Below are positions 1-8,564 of a stretch of DNA of 64,000 bases, piece after piece; the stretch's first letter is position 1; each line of letters begins with the position of its first letter. The position numbers and the translations under genes are program-made. The stretch is from the NCBI RefSeq assembly GCF_900104555.1, contig NZ_FNJU01000002.1:434001-498000 (forward strand), in the 5' to 3' direction. Source of the DNA: Litchfieldia salsa (GTDB taxonomy: Bacteria; Bacillota; Bacilli; Bacillales; Bacillaceae_L). A model generated the notes under the pieces. It was not told where the DNA came from, did no database searches, and worked only from the letters and a program-made list of their open reading frames with translations.

Positions 1-2
1 TG

Positions 3-39
3 GGGCAGCCTCTTTTATCAAGGAGGAAAGAGGTTGTCC
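3..39 (+). promoter_or_regulatory. hairpin presenting the ribosome binding site in its loop
   Basis: Bases 3-15 pair with 27-39 over 13 positions (three G-T wobbles), leaving an 11-nt loop that contains AAGGAGG, two bases before the ATG at 41. This could modulate translation of the small membrane peptide. It could also be a leftover terminator of a gene left of the window, although no T-run follows on the plus strand. Confidence 0.4.
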
Positions 40-40
40 A

Positions 41-214
41 ATGAATCCTGTGAAATTAATACTTATTTCTTCGGTTATCACAGATATTTTCCTAATCTTA
101 TTTCTTAGCACAATGATTGAAGAAATTGGAATTATGTTCTTTCTCGTTATTGTTTTGATCATTATTTCTGGAACAGCCATTCTTTTTACCATTTTAAAGA
201 AAAAAACTAAATGA
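41..214 (+). CDS. small membrane protein, 57 aa
   Basis: I read a 57-residue ORF from ATG at 41 to TGA at 212. It starts MNPVKLILISSVITDIF and ends ILFTILKKKTK. Two hydrophobic stretches (about residues 5-24 and 30-50) with a Lys-rich tail suggest a two-pass membrane peptide. A strong Shine-Dalgarno (AAGGAGG, 20-26) lies 14 nt upstream, rather far, and sits in the loop of a 13-bp hairpin (3-39). The gene ends at a terminator that it shares with the convergent gene at 229-402. I do not recognise the family; function unknown. Confidence 0.6.
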   Translation: MNPVKLILISSVITDIFLILFLSTMIEEIGIMFFLVIVLIIISGTAILFTILKKKTK

Positions 215-245
215 AAAAAAGCTGATCTCTAAGTATCAGCTTTTT
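215..245. terminator. bidirectional terminator between two convergent small genes
   Basis: AAAAAAGCTGAT (215-226) pairs with ATCAGCTTTTT (235-245), with A- and T-runs on the two sides so that it can work in both directions. It starts at the stop codon of the plus gene and its left arm and loop overlap the last codons of the minus gene. Confidence 0.8.
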
Positions 246-402
246 CGATGTTAAGCGGTTGTATTAATACTATGTTAGTACCCATTTCTGCTTGGGTCAT
301 CTTTTTCCCCTTCGCCTCAATCATCGTTACTCCGAAAAAAATCATACAAACTAAGAGAATTCCAAAAAGCATAACAATCATCACATTTTTTACCAATGCC
401 AT
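229..402 (-). CDS. small membrane protein, 57 aa
   Basis: On the minus strand an ATG at 402 opens a 57-codon frame beginning MALVKNVMIVMLFGILLVCM, ending in TAG at 229-231. One strongly hydrophobic segment (about residues 3-26) is followed by a charged tail (EAKGKKMTQAEMG), so a single-pass protein with N-out or N-in topology is likely. The SD-like AGGGTGAT is 6 nt upstream of ATG, which favours this frame over the overlapping plus-strand frame. Its last codons lie within the shared terminator. Family not recognised. Confidence 0.6.
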   Translation of the reverse strand: MALVKNVMIVMLFGILLVCMIFFGVTMIEAKGKKMTQAEMGTNIVLIQPLNIEKADT

Positions 403-577
403 TTTTTTATCACCCTACAATATAGTCGTAATAGTCGTAAAAATAGTTACTATCCACTATATTTAACAACAGTCAATTTTATGTATTATTTAAACTTTTT
501 ATTTTTGTTTAATTTATAATCCTCCTCACAATTGTAAAAATTTGTACATACCATATAGTATGAAAGGAGGTTAAATA

Positions 578-766
578 ATGCCATATTGCATATTGTTATT
601 TCTAGCATGTATTCTCTCTGGTTTCGCACTGTTACAAATCACTTTAACTGGTGCTTTAGCAGGTTTAACACCTATTCTTCATATCATAGCCACATTAGTA
701 ATCCTCGTATTTGCATTAGTCATAATCTATAAAGGCTTTGTTGCCCTTATCAAAAAGAAATGTTAA
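578..766 (+). CDS. small two-pass membrane protein, 62 aa
   Basis: The 62-residue protein has two hydrophobic helices (about residues 4-28 and 33-55) separated by a short polar turn, and ends KKKC. AAAGGAGG stands 7 nt before the ATG, so expression is well supported. It is monocistronic: a bidirectional terminator follows immediately and the next gene is convergent. No family assignment; a membrane-associated role is all that can be inferred. Confidence 0.65.
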   Translation: MPYCILLFLACILSGFALLQITLTGALAGLTPILHIIATLVILVFALVIIYKGFVALIKKKC

Positions 767-779
767 TAGTGCAAAACAA

Positions 780-808
780 AAGAAGGCTATCACTAGGACA
801 GCCTTCTT
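780..808. terminator. bidirectional terminator
   Basis: AAGAAGGCT (780-788) pairs with AGCCTTCTT (800-808). It serves both the small plus gene and the convergent ykpA. Confidence 0.75.
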
Positions 809-812
809 CAAT

Positions 813-2459
<1,647 letters not shown>

Positions 2460-2675
2460 TTATTTATGCACCCTTGATATATTAAACATTATGTTATTTT
2501 CTATAGGATACCAATTAACAATTATATATAAAACCAATAGAAATGTCCACTTTCCTTCACTGTAGGTCGGAAGGAATTTGTATAAGAATATCGTGATTGT
2601 GTCACACTAACAGTGATATTCCTTTGAGTATCAATCGTTTCAGGGGTATCCAATCCAACTATGAGGTGATAATAA

Positions 2676-2828
2676 ATGAGTTATAGAAATCATTTAGATG
2701 AACACTCGAAATTGTTTCACCATAATTGGACACGACCTAAACGTGCTAGTTCTCAAGTAAACGGGCATACTAAAAGGTCTCAATCAATTATTATTACTTT
2801 AAGTAACGCGAAAGCGCATAGGTACTAA
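2676..2828 (+). CDS. YpzG-like small basic protein, 50 aa
   Basis: ATG at 2676 opens a 50-codon frame starting MSYRNHLDEHSKLFHHNW and containing WTRPKRASSQVNG. GAGGTGAT is 5 nt upstream. The aromatic-WTRPKR-x-SQVNG pattern resembles, from memory, the YpzG-like family of small Bacillus proteins, several of which are sporulation-associated; that is my inference, not a search result. Rich in His, Arg, Lys and Ser, no membrane segment. It stands alone between ykpA and the dehydrogenase gene. Confidence 0.55.
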   Translation: MSYRNHLDEHSKLFHHNWTRPKRASSQVNGHTKRSQSIIITLSNAKAHRY

Positions 2829-2860
2829 TAATAGATTCGGATGTACGAATGAAACGAAAT

Positions 2861-2884
2861 AGAAGGCACAGATTTGTGCCTTCT
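2861..2884. terminator. terminator
   Basis: AGAAGGCACA (2861-2870) pairs with TGTGCCTTCT (2875-2884). It lies between the microprotein gene and the convergent dehydrogenase gene. Confidence 0.7.
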
Positions 2885-2891
2885 TTCCTTT

Positions 2892-3644
2892 CTAGTGCTC
2901 ATAAATCATTTTCCTAGTCATACCTCCATCAACAACAAGATCAGTACCAGTTACAAAATCATTACTGTCGTCCGTTAAATATAGACATGCTCGCGCAATA
3001 TCTTCAGGTTTTCCAACTCTTCCAGTTGGATGCTGTTCATGATCAATCTCACGTAATGATTCATAATCACTAACCTCGATCCAGCCTGGACTTATTGAAT
3101 TAACTCTAATGTTATCCGGCCCTAAAGTAATGGCAAGTGCATGTGTTAATGCCAAAATTCCACCCTTAGATGCAGAGTAGCTTTCGGTATGTGGTTCAGA
3201 CATCGTTGCTCTGGTTGATGCGATATTGACTATTGCTCCACCTTGACCATTATTTCTCATGTACTTTGCAGATTGTTGAGAAACCATAAACACACTTCTT
3301 AAGTTTGTATTTAGGACTTGATCCCACTCTTCAACTTTTAAGTCATAAAATGATTTAAAAGTTGAAATGCCAGCATTATTAATGACAATATCAATTCTCT
3401 CAAATAATTCAATCGTCTTATTAATTAAGTAAATAACTTCATCTTGAATCGTAACATCCGTTTTAACAAAGATGGCTTTTCCTATAGCTTGCTCATTAAT
3501 TTGTGAAACAACTTTTAGACCTTGTTCTTCATTTTTATCAGCGACGATAACATTTGAACCAAGTACTCCATAAGCTAAAGCAATTGATTTACCAATACCA
3601 TTTGCCGCGCCAGTTATGACAACAACTTTATTTTGAAAGCTCAT
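2892..3644 (-). CDS. short-chain dehydrogenase/reductase
   Basis: NAD(P)-dependent oxidoreductase with a Rossmann fold; substrate unknown. The 250-aa protein shows the classical SDR series: cofactor motif TGAANGIGKSIA (about 11-22), NNAG in the fourth strand, catalytic Ser then YSASKGG (Tyr/Lys pair), and a C-terminal DLVVDGGMT. An acidic residue after the second strand (VIVADKNE) suggests preference for NAD(H), which is a family rule rather than proof. Start ATG at 3644 with AAGGGG upstream. Terminators flank the gene on both sides, so it is a single-gene unit. Confidence 0.88.
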   Translation of the reverse strand: MSFQNKVVVITGAANGIGKSIALAYGVLGSNVIVADKNEEQGLKVVSQINEQAIGKAIFVKTDVTIQDEVIYLINKTIELFERIDIVINNAGISTFKSFYDLKVEEWDQVLNTNLRSVFMVSQQSAKYMRNNGQGGAIVNIASTRATMSEPHTESYSASKGGILALTHALAITLGPDNIRVNSISPGWIEVSDYESLREIDHEQHPTGRVGKPEDIARACLYLTDDSNDFVTGTDLVVDGGMTRKMIYEH

Positions 3645-3700
3645 CTATATTACCCCTTTAGCGACTTAATTTAGTGTAGTATAACATCGATTGATTATGT

Positions 3701-3733
3701 AATAAAAGCTCCCCATTTAGAGAAGCTTTTATT
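3701..3733. terminator. terminator after the LysM hydrolase gene
   Basis: AATAAAAGCT (3701-3710) pairs perfectly with AGCTTTTATT (3724-3733), directly downstream of the stop of the minus-strand hydrolase gene. Confidence 0.7.
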
Positions 3734-3738
3734 GATTA

Positions 3739-4332
3739 TTATTTAGCGAATTTGTGATTACCAATGGTTGTTGTAACTTCCCTTGTTAAAATCCACTTAT
3801 TTGTACTTTTCGCTGGATTGTAAAAGTATAAGGATCCTCTACCTTGTCCTCGAAATGCAATTGCTTCTTCTACTGCACGCTTTGCACTCAAGTCTGCTGG
3901 TTGATTAATTGTTCCATTTGCAACAGGAGAAAAAGCATAACCACCGTTCGAAGTTCGTTCATAAATAACACCTTGAATTGTATTCGGAAATAACCCACTA
4001 TCAACACGATTTAAAACGACTGTTGCCACAGCGACCTTTCCTGCATATGGTTCTCCTTTTGCTTCTGCATGTACAATTTTAGCTAATAAATCTTTTTCTG
4101 CAGCTGTTAAAGATTTAGGAATAACTAATTTTTGTCCCGGATAAATGATATTACTAGTTTGTTTGTTTACTTGCTTTAACATATTAACTGAAACACTGTT
4201 CCACGTTGCAATTTTCCATAGAGTATCGCCTGATTTAACAGTATATGTGGTTGATGCTTCTGTATTGGCATTAAATAAGAACATTGATACAGCAAGAGTT
4301 GAAATAATTATTAGCTTATTTGTTAATTTCAT
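3739..4332 (-). CDS. ykvT: secreted LysM cell-wall hydrolase, YkvT-like
   Basis: Exported peptidoglycan-active protein of the SleB/CwlJ hydrolase_2 family. 197 aa: signal peptide (about 1-26, hydrophobic core LIIISTLAVSMFLFN), one LysM domain (about 28-71, YTVKSGDTLWKIA...IYPGQKLVIP), then hydrolase_2 (about 82-197) containing KIVHAEAKGEPYAGK with the family's catalytic-type Glu, and AVATVVLNRV. GAATTC-flanked AGGAGG precedes ATG 4332 at good spacing. In B. subtilis ykvT lies near ykvS, as here. In this family some members open the spore cortex; LysM rather than SPOR binding and the signal peptide suggest vegetative wall work for this one. Confidence 0.88.
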   Translation of the reverse strand: MKLTNKLIIISTLAVSMFLFNANTEASTTYTVKSGDTLWKIATWNSVSVNMLKQVNKQTSNIIYPGQKLVIPKSLTAAEKDLLAKIVHAEAKGEPYAGKVAVATVVLNRVDSGLFPNTIQGVIYERTSNGGYAFSPVANGTINQPADLSAKRAVEEAIAFRGQGRGSLYFYNPAKSTNKWILTREVTTTIGNHKFAK

Positions 4333-4602
4333 TATTGAATTCCTCCTAGTAGTCTATTTCTCTACTAGACGGTAACAGTTGTAATATAATTAATCATTCT
4401 CTAATAAATGGGAATTCTTTAAGACCGTTGATAGTAAAATAGGAAGCTAAGAAATGGAATTAGTTTCCTTCTATAAACAAGTTCCATAATAAGGAATAAC
4501 AGGGGGATAAAGGATGGATTATGACAATTAGCAGATTATTTGCTAACTGTATTAAAAGGGAGTGAAATGAATTCACATACTCATATCAACATAGTTAACG
4601 AT

Positions 4603-4634
4603 AAAAAAAGCCACTCTTAATTATAAAAGGGGCT
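4603..4634 (-). terminator. terminator of the 4652-4846 gene
   Basis: On the minus strand AGCCCCTTTT pairs with the facing AAGAGTGGCT (one mismatch) and is followed by TTTTTTT. Confidence 0.65.
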
Positions 4635-4651
4635 CTTAGTGTATGTATTAC

Positions 4652-4846
4652 CTAGCTTCTAGCTTCATCCAAGAATGTGTAGATAACCTCTCCACCATGT
4701 AAAGCAATTCCACGAAAATGCTTGAAATCATCTCTTTCGACTAACACTTTTCGAAAAGCTAAGAATTCTTTTTTAGAAACACGGTATTCATTTAATTCCT
4801 TGTCTCTAAGCTTATTAAAAATTTCGGTAATAAACTCCTCGTTCAT
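4652..4846 (-). CDS. conserved small hydrophilic protein, 64 aa
   Basis: The protein reads MNEEFITEIFNKLRDKELN at its start and contains FRGIALHGGEVIYTFLDEARS at its end; predicted compact, soluble, rich in Glu, Lys and Phe. GAGGTGG lies 4 nt before ATG 4846. Comparable small proteins occur in other Bacillus genomes and are sometimes labelled abortive-infection proteins, without evidence I know of. Function unknown. It has its own terminator and so is a single-gene unit. Confidence 0.7.
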   Translation of the reverse strand: MNEEFITEIFNKLRDKELNEYRVSKKEFLAFRKVLVERDDFKHFRGIALHGGEVIYTFLDEARS

Positions 4847-4943
4847 GATCCACCTCTACTATTACTATTCAAGTCTTAATTTAATATTATAATCTTATTT
4901 ATCTTATCCAACAAGGCAAAAACCCATTTCTCGGTTTCCTCTA

Positions 4944-4971
4944 CACGAAAGAATAAGATGCACATAAGATA
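4944..4971 (+). promoter_or_regulatory. candidate SigK-type promoter of the repeat-protein gene
   Basis: CATAAGATA at 4963-4971 matches the SigK -10 pattern CATAnnnTA, with an AC dinucleotide 16 bp upstream. The start of transcription would lie about 50 bases before ATG 5030. The pattern is short and could be chance. Confidence 0.3.
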
Positions 4972-5029
4972 TGGTGGGTATGTCACTTAGGCGTATACTT
5001 AACATTCGAATGCGAGAGGAAGTTGCAAA

Positions 5030-5743
5030 ATGAATAAAAAATATAACCAAATGTATACTAGACAAAATGAGCTTGATCCTTGGTTTGGTCCTGATATTGA
5101 TGATATGGATGAGGGGTTTGCTCCTCAATTACCAGGTACAACACCACAATTACCTTATGGAGGATATAATCCAAATACAGTCGGGATGACAGGGACACCT
5201 TCTACTAATAATCATACACACGGTACAGGGTATACGCCTTCGTACGGAAACACTCCAGGTATGTCTGGTTATCCCACTCCTGGAAGCACGTTTACTGACG
5301 CTCATTTAAATCCTGGTTTGGGCTATGTACCAGGCACAGGATTTACTCCAGAAATGGGACCTACTCCAAGTGCTGGATTTAATCCTGGCATGGGTTATGC
5401 TCCTAGTACTGAATTTAATCCTGGCATGGGCTTTGCTCCTGGTACTGGATTTAATCCTGGCATGGGTTATGCTCCTGGTACTGGATTTACTCCTGGCATG
5501 GGTTATGCTCCTGGTACTGGATTTACTCCTGGCATGGGCTTTGCTCCTGGTACTGGAGTTAATCCTGGCATGGGTTATGCTCCTGGTACTGGATTTAATC
5601 CTGGTCTGGGCTATACTCCTGGTACTGGATTTGCCCCTGGTGCTGGATTTAATCCTGGCGTGGGCTATTCTCCTGGTACTGGATTTAATCCTGGTATGGG
5701 TTATGCTCCATACACACCTGGACCTGGAACAAACAACTTCTAA
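5030..5743 (+). CDS. Gly/Pro-rich tandem-repeat protein (putative spore or cell-surface protein)
   Basis: 237 aa. An acidic N-terminal part (about 1-45, with LDPWFGPDIDDMDEGFAP) is followed by a Thr/Pro/Gly/Asn region, then about ten copies of a 12-residue unit close to GTGFNPGMGYAP (residues 102-227), one of them a half unit, and a short PGPGTNNF tail. No signal peptide or membrane segment. Low-complexity aromatic/Gly/Pro repeats of this sort are typical of structural proteins; with the possible SigK promoter this points to a spore coat or exosporium protein, by inference only. AGAGGAAG stands before ATG 5030. I do not recognise the family. Confidence 0.7.
   Translation: MNKKYNQMYTRQNELDPWFGPDIDDMDEGFAPQLPGTTPQLPYGGYNPNTVGMTGTPSTNNHTHGTGYTPSYGNTPGMSGYPTPGSTFTDAHLNPGLGYVPGTGFTPEMGPTPSAGFNPGMGYAPSTEFNPGMGFAPGTGFNPGMGYAPGTGFTPGMGYAPGTGFTPGMGFAPGTGVNPGMGYAPGTGFNPGLGYTPGTGFAPGAGFNPGVGYSPGTGFNPGMGYAPYTPGPGTNNF
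5333..5710 (+). repeat. 36-bp coding tandem repeat, about 10.5 units
   Basis: The DNA unit is close to GGTACTGGATTTAATCCTGG followed by CATGGGTTATGCTCCT, repeated in register. Central units (about 5400-5620) differ by only a few bases, mostly Asn/Thr and Tyr/Phe swaps, while the outer units have drifted, indicating recent expansion from the middle. One unit near the end is only half length (18 bp). Confidence 0.9.
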
Positions 5744-5748
5744 ATTGT

Positions 5749-5788
5749 CTCAAGGAGAGGAAGGGAAACCTTCCTCTTTGTTCTTGAG
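5749..5788 (+). terminator. terminator of the repeat-protein gene, inside the 3' end of the NUDIX gene
   Basis: AGAGGAAGG (5756-5764) pairs with CCTTCCTCT (5769-5777), extended by CTCAAG/CTTGAG outside, followed by TTTGTTCTT. The hairpin overlaps the last codons of the convergent NUDIX gene. Confidence 0.6.
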
Positions 5789-6394
5789 ATTCTCTATGAA
5801 ATAATGTAGGATCTTTGCGGTTAAACCCCATATGACTTTATCGTTATAAAAATAAAAATATTCTTTTATAGTTCTATTCTGCCATTGATAATTTTCTCCA
5901 CCAACAATAAGTCCAAATGGAAAATCTTGCTCAGGTTCAAGTTTAACATTGATATTATACATCTTAGGTTCAGTTGCTAACAAATACGATAACGGAACAG
6001 TAAAAACTTCCCCAACTTCTGAAGAGTTTGGGTTGATCACATCAGGTTCTGTAATGACTCCTATAAACGGATAAATAACCATTCCAAAAGGAGATACAAC
6101 AAAATCCATAGGGACTACATCTGTTATTAAATGTTCTGATATTCCTAATTCTTCTGATGTCTCTCTAATAGCTGTAGACATTTCAGTTTCATCTGATTCA
6201 TCTTGTCTACCTCCTGGGAAGCAAATTTCACCAGGTTGTCTTCTTAGTTGCTCTGATCTCACTTCAAATAAAATATGTGTTTCATTGTTTATTTTAAGGA
6301 GTGGTAATAGAATCGAAAATTTGGAGAATTCATCACTACCAAGAATTGTTGGATGATGATTTTTAAATTTCGTCAGTACAGATTCTATGTGCAT
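5750..6394 (-). CDS. CoA-type NUDIX hydrolase
   Basis: Predicted coenzyme A diphosphatase, cutting CoA or its oxidised forms to 4'-phosphopantetheine and 3',5'-ADP. 214 aa. The CoA-NUDIX signature is plain: FEVRSEQLRRQPGEICFPGG followed by RQDESDE, and it runs into the NUDIX box with RETSEELGI supplying the metal-binding Glu residues. Start ATG 6394 has GGGGTGA upstream. It lies 64 bp after the patatin gene on the same strand and is probably co-transcribed with it. Substrate assignment rests on the signature only. Confidence 0.85.
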   Translation of the reverse strand: MHIESVLTKFKNHHPTILGSDEFSKFSILLPLLKINNETHILFEVRSEQLRRQPGEICFPGGRQDESDETEMSTAIRETSEELGISEHLITDVVPMDFVVSPFGMVIYPFIGVITEPDVINPNSSEVGEVFTVPLSYLLATEPKMYNINVKLEPEQDFPFGLIVGGENYQWQNRTIKEYFYFYNDKVIWGLTAKILHYFIENLKNKEEGFPSSP

Positions 6395-6458
6395 ATTTTC
6401 ACCCCAATCATCCCCTTCTCCTTCATGAAAGATTTTATAATTAAAATAAGGACCGTAC

Positions 6459-7307
6459 TTACACCCAATCCATCAGTCGCTCAAGTTGCTCATCTGCATC
6501 TCGGTATCCAAGTTCGTATAGTTCCATTAATTTTTTAGGGTTTCTCTCAATCCTACCTACCTTTATCGGTAATGAAGGACTAATAACAAATACGTTCCCC
6601 AAACGTTCTTGCTCATAAATATAGTTTATTCTTTCATTATATATGTGATGTCTATTCGCAAGCACTCTAATAAGATTTGGATATTGAGGATATTTCTTTT
6701 CTAAATACCATATAAATTTTGATTTACTTTTTATATAGTTTCGATTTTTTGTCAAAATAATCACATGTTTCTCATTTCCATCTTCTTCTGATTTAAGCAA
6801 TGGAATTGGATCGGAAATCCCACCATCAAGCAATTGCATACCTTGATATGGAATAACCGGCGCAATTAGAGGTAAAGAACTTGACGCTCTGAGAATTTTC
6901 AGCATATCTTTTTGTTTATATTGCTCTTTGCCAAAGTATTCAGGTTCTCCAGTTTCACAATTAGTCGTTCCAATCATGAATTCCTCATTATTTTCAAAAA
7001 AGGAATCATAGTCATAGGGTACATGGATGTTAGGAATCTCATCAAATAAATAATCCATACCAAATATTTCTCTTTTCCTAATCAAGTTCCTGATAGAAAT
7101 ATAGTCAGGTTGTTTAGCATAATCAATATTAACCACTTTATTTCGACCAACTTGTCTTGACAAGTAAGATGCTGCCATACAGGCACCTGCCGAAACACCT
7201 ATTACATACGGAAAGAAGATGTCTTTTTGCATAAAACACTCTAAAGCTCCAGCTGTGTATAGCCCTCTCATACCTCCACCTTCTAATACTAATCCTGTAT
7301 TCTTCAC
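6459..7307 (-). CDS. patatin-like phospholipase family protein
   Basis: Predicted serine acyl hydrolase with a Ser-Asp dyad. 282 aa: oxyanion loop LEGGGMRGLYTAG (about 8-20), nucleophile elbow GVSAG (about 38-42) and catalytic Asp in LLDGGISDP (about 177-185). The C-terminal half is basic and aromatic. The start codon is GTG at 7307, with GGGAGGAG 9 nt upstream. The family includes E. coli YjjU and B. subtilis YqhO; physiological substrate unknown. First gene of a likely two-gene unit with the NUDIX hydrolase, so a link to lipid or CoA turnover is conceivable but unproven. Confidence 0.87.
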   Translation of the reverse strand: MKNTGLVLEGGGMRGLYTAGALECFMQKDIFFPYVIGVSAGACMAASYLSRQVGRNKVVNIDYAKQPDYISIRNLIRKREIFGMDYLFDEIPNIHVPYDYDSFFENNEEFMIGTTNCETGEPEYFGKEQYKQKDMLKILRASSSLPLIAPVIPYQGMQLLDGGISDPIPLLKSEEDGNEKHVIILTKNRNYIKSKSKFIWYLEKKYPQYPNLIRVLANRHHIYNERINYIYEQERLGNVFVISPSLPIKVGRIERNPKKLMELYELGYRDADEQLERLMDWV

Positions 7308-7501
7308 TTAATACAGCTCCTCCCATCAAGGTATATTTATATAAGTGTTGTGATTGTTAAGGTGCGAATAACTCCTTATAATTTTCACTTTTATTATAGA
7401 CTAATATTTTTCTAGTATTCTAATAAAAAAGTCTTTACGAGGAAGGAAAATTAGGGCAAAATGAAAAAAATGGTTATTTTAAACTAAAAAGGAGCGATAA
7501 C

Positions 7502-7678
7502 ATGAAAATTGCTGAAATTGGTAATATCATCGAGTTTAAAGACGGATTAAAGGGCATCGTCGAAAAAGTTAATGAAAACTCTGTTATTGTTGATCTAACC
7601 TATATGGACAATTATCGAGATTTAGATTTGGAAAGACGTACTGTCGTTAATCACAAAAATTATACAATCGTTAATTGA
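7502..7678 (+). CDS. ykvS: DUF2187 protein YkvS
   Basis: 58 aa: MKIAEIGNIIEFKDGLKGIV then EKVNENSVIVDLTYMDNY, and ending VVNHKNYTIVN. I recognise it as YkvS, a DUF2187 protein with a KOW/SH3-like beta fold in which the conserved stretch is FKDGLxGIVEKVNENSVIVDLTYM. AAAGGAG lies 8 nt before ATG 7502. Function unknown. It sits close to ykvT and queF as in B. subtilis. Confidence 0.85.
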   Translation: MKIAEIGNIIEFKDGLKGIVEKVNENSVIVDLTYMDNYRDLDLERRTVVNHKNYTIVN

Positions 7679-7767
7679 GAATCTATCATTTTATTAAAAT
7701 AACAATGTTTTGAAAGCGCAAACTGTAAATTTTTACATTATAGAAAGCAATGCTACAACAGAATGAA

Positions 7768-7836
7768 AAGTGCCTGACAACACAAATTAACAAATCGGAT
7801 GCTTCCGATCAATTATTTTTGTGTTATCAGGCACTA
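7768..7836. repeat. AAGTGCC-type intergenic hairpin, copy 1
   Basis: AGTGCCTGACAACACAAA pairs with TTTGTGTTATCAGGCACT; an inner ATCGGA/TCCGAT stem-loop sits between them. It lies between ykvS and the end of queF and may terminate queF. Two related elements occur at 38055 and 40024. Confidence 0.75.
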
Positions 7837-7849
7837 TATGAATAACTTT

Positions 7850-8347
7850 TTATCGATTATCTATTTTCTCAGGGTATAAATCATGATTCATCATTCGATA
7901 TTCAGCCATTTCTTCGAATTTTGTACCTGGACGTCCATAGTTAGTATACGGGTCAATTGAAATACCACCTCTTGGAGTGAATTTGCCCCATACTTCAATA
8001 TATCTTGGGTCCATTAATTTAATTAAATCCTTCATAATAATATTGACACAATCCTCATGAAAATCTCCGTGATTTCTAAAGCTGAACAAATAAAGCTTTA
8101 ACGATTTACTTTCCACCATTTTAATCTCAGGGATATAGCTAATATAGATTGTTGCAAAATCAGGTTGTCCTGTTTTAGGGCACAGACTTGTAAATTCTGG
8201 ACAATTAAATTTCACGAAATAATCTCTATCAGGATGTTTATTATCAAATGATTCTAATATATCTGGAGAATATTCAAACAAGTAATTCGTACCTTGATTA
8301 CCTAATAAAGTTACATCTGTTAATTCTTCATCTTTTCTTCCTGTCAT
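7850..8347 (-). CDS. queF: preQ0 reductase QueF
   Basis: NADPH-dependent 7-cyano-7-deazaguanine reductase, making preQ1 for queuosine tRNA modification; cytosolic. 165 aa, the exact length of the short (YkvM-type) enzymes. The Cys of [11 protein letters not shown] (about residue 56) forms the thioimide with preQ0 and the Asp (about 63) is the acid; the NADPH signature [20 protein letters not shown] is intact. I chose ATG 8347 (MTGRKDEEL), with AAAGGAA upstream; a longer frame exists to 8422 but would run through the riboswitch terminator. The gene stands alone: queC, queD and queE, which neighbour it in B. subtilis, are absent here. Confidence 0.95.
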   Translation of the reverse strand: MTGRKDEELTDVTLLGNQGTNYLFEYSPDILESFDNKHPDRDYFVKFNCPEFTSLCPKTGQPDFATIYISYIPEIKMVESKSLKLYLFSFRNHGDFHEDCVNIIMKDLIKLMDPRYIEVWGKFTPRGGISIDPYTNYGRPGTKFEEMAEYRMMNHDLYPEKIDNR

Positions 8348-8404
8348 CCTATATACATTCCTTTCTTTAAAAAGCATAAACCGTGATAGACTTTTAACTA
8401 AAAC

Positions 8405-8430
8405 TAAAAAAACTACCCCCAAGGAAGTAG
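8405..8430 (-). terminator. preQ1-controlled intrinsic terminator
   Basis: On the minus strand CTACTTCC pairs with GGGGGTAG (with G-T pairs), followed by TTTTTTTAG. It begins right after the aptamer's 3' end and precedes queF, giving transcription attenuation. Confidence 0.8.
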
Positions 8431-8432
8431 CA

Positions 8433-8471
8433 TCCTTAGTTTTTTATAGAGGGTTTTTCTAGAACCTCTCC
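8433..8471 (-). promoter_or_regulatory. preQ1 class I riboswitch
   Basis: Minus strand reads GAGAGGTTCTAG, then AAAAACCCTCTATAAAAAAC, then TAAGGA. This is the compact preQ1-I aptamer: P1 (AGAGG/CCTCT), a small loop, and the A-rich tail plus CTAAGG that forms the H-type pseudoknot. Ligand binding would favour the adjacent terminator and shut off queF. Confidence 0.9.
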
Positions 8472-8564
8472 CATATCTCAACAAAAAATATGGATTTTCT
8501 CGTACTTTACTTTCATACTATACCACTTTCTTTGACACGTAACCACTAAAATTTTCACCTAATC

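Noticed and set aside
248-466. Plus-strand frame over the minus-strand 57-aa membrane peptide
   Set aside because: No SD before its start; the minus-strand frame has one and a normal membrane profile.
5333-5710. Possible CRISPR array
   Set aside because: Repeats are contiguous, in frame and without unique spacers; no cas genes.
5325-5804. Long second reading frame through the repeat protein gene, with Leu/Val-rich repeats
   Set aside because: It exists because the 36-bp unit keeps all frames open; no ribosome site, and the repeat frame (GTGFNPGMGYAP) has the better start and upstream region.
8348-8422. N-terminal extension of queF
   Set aside because: It would translate the riboswitch terminator; the 165-aa form matches known QueF.
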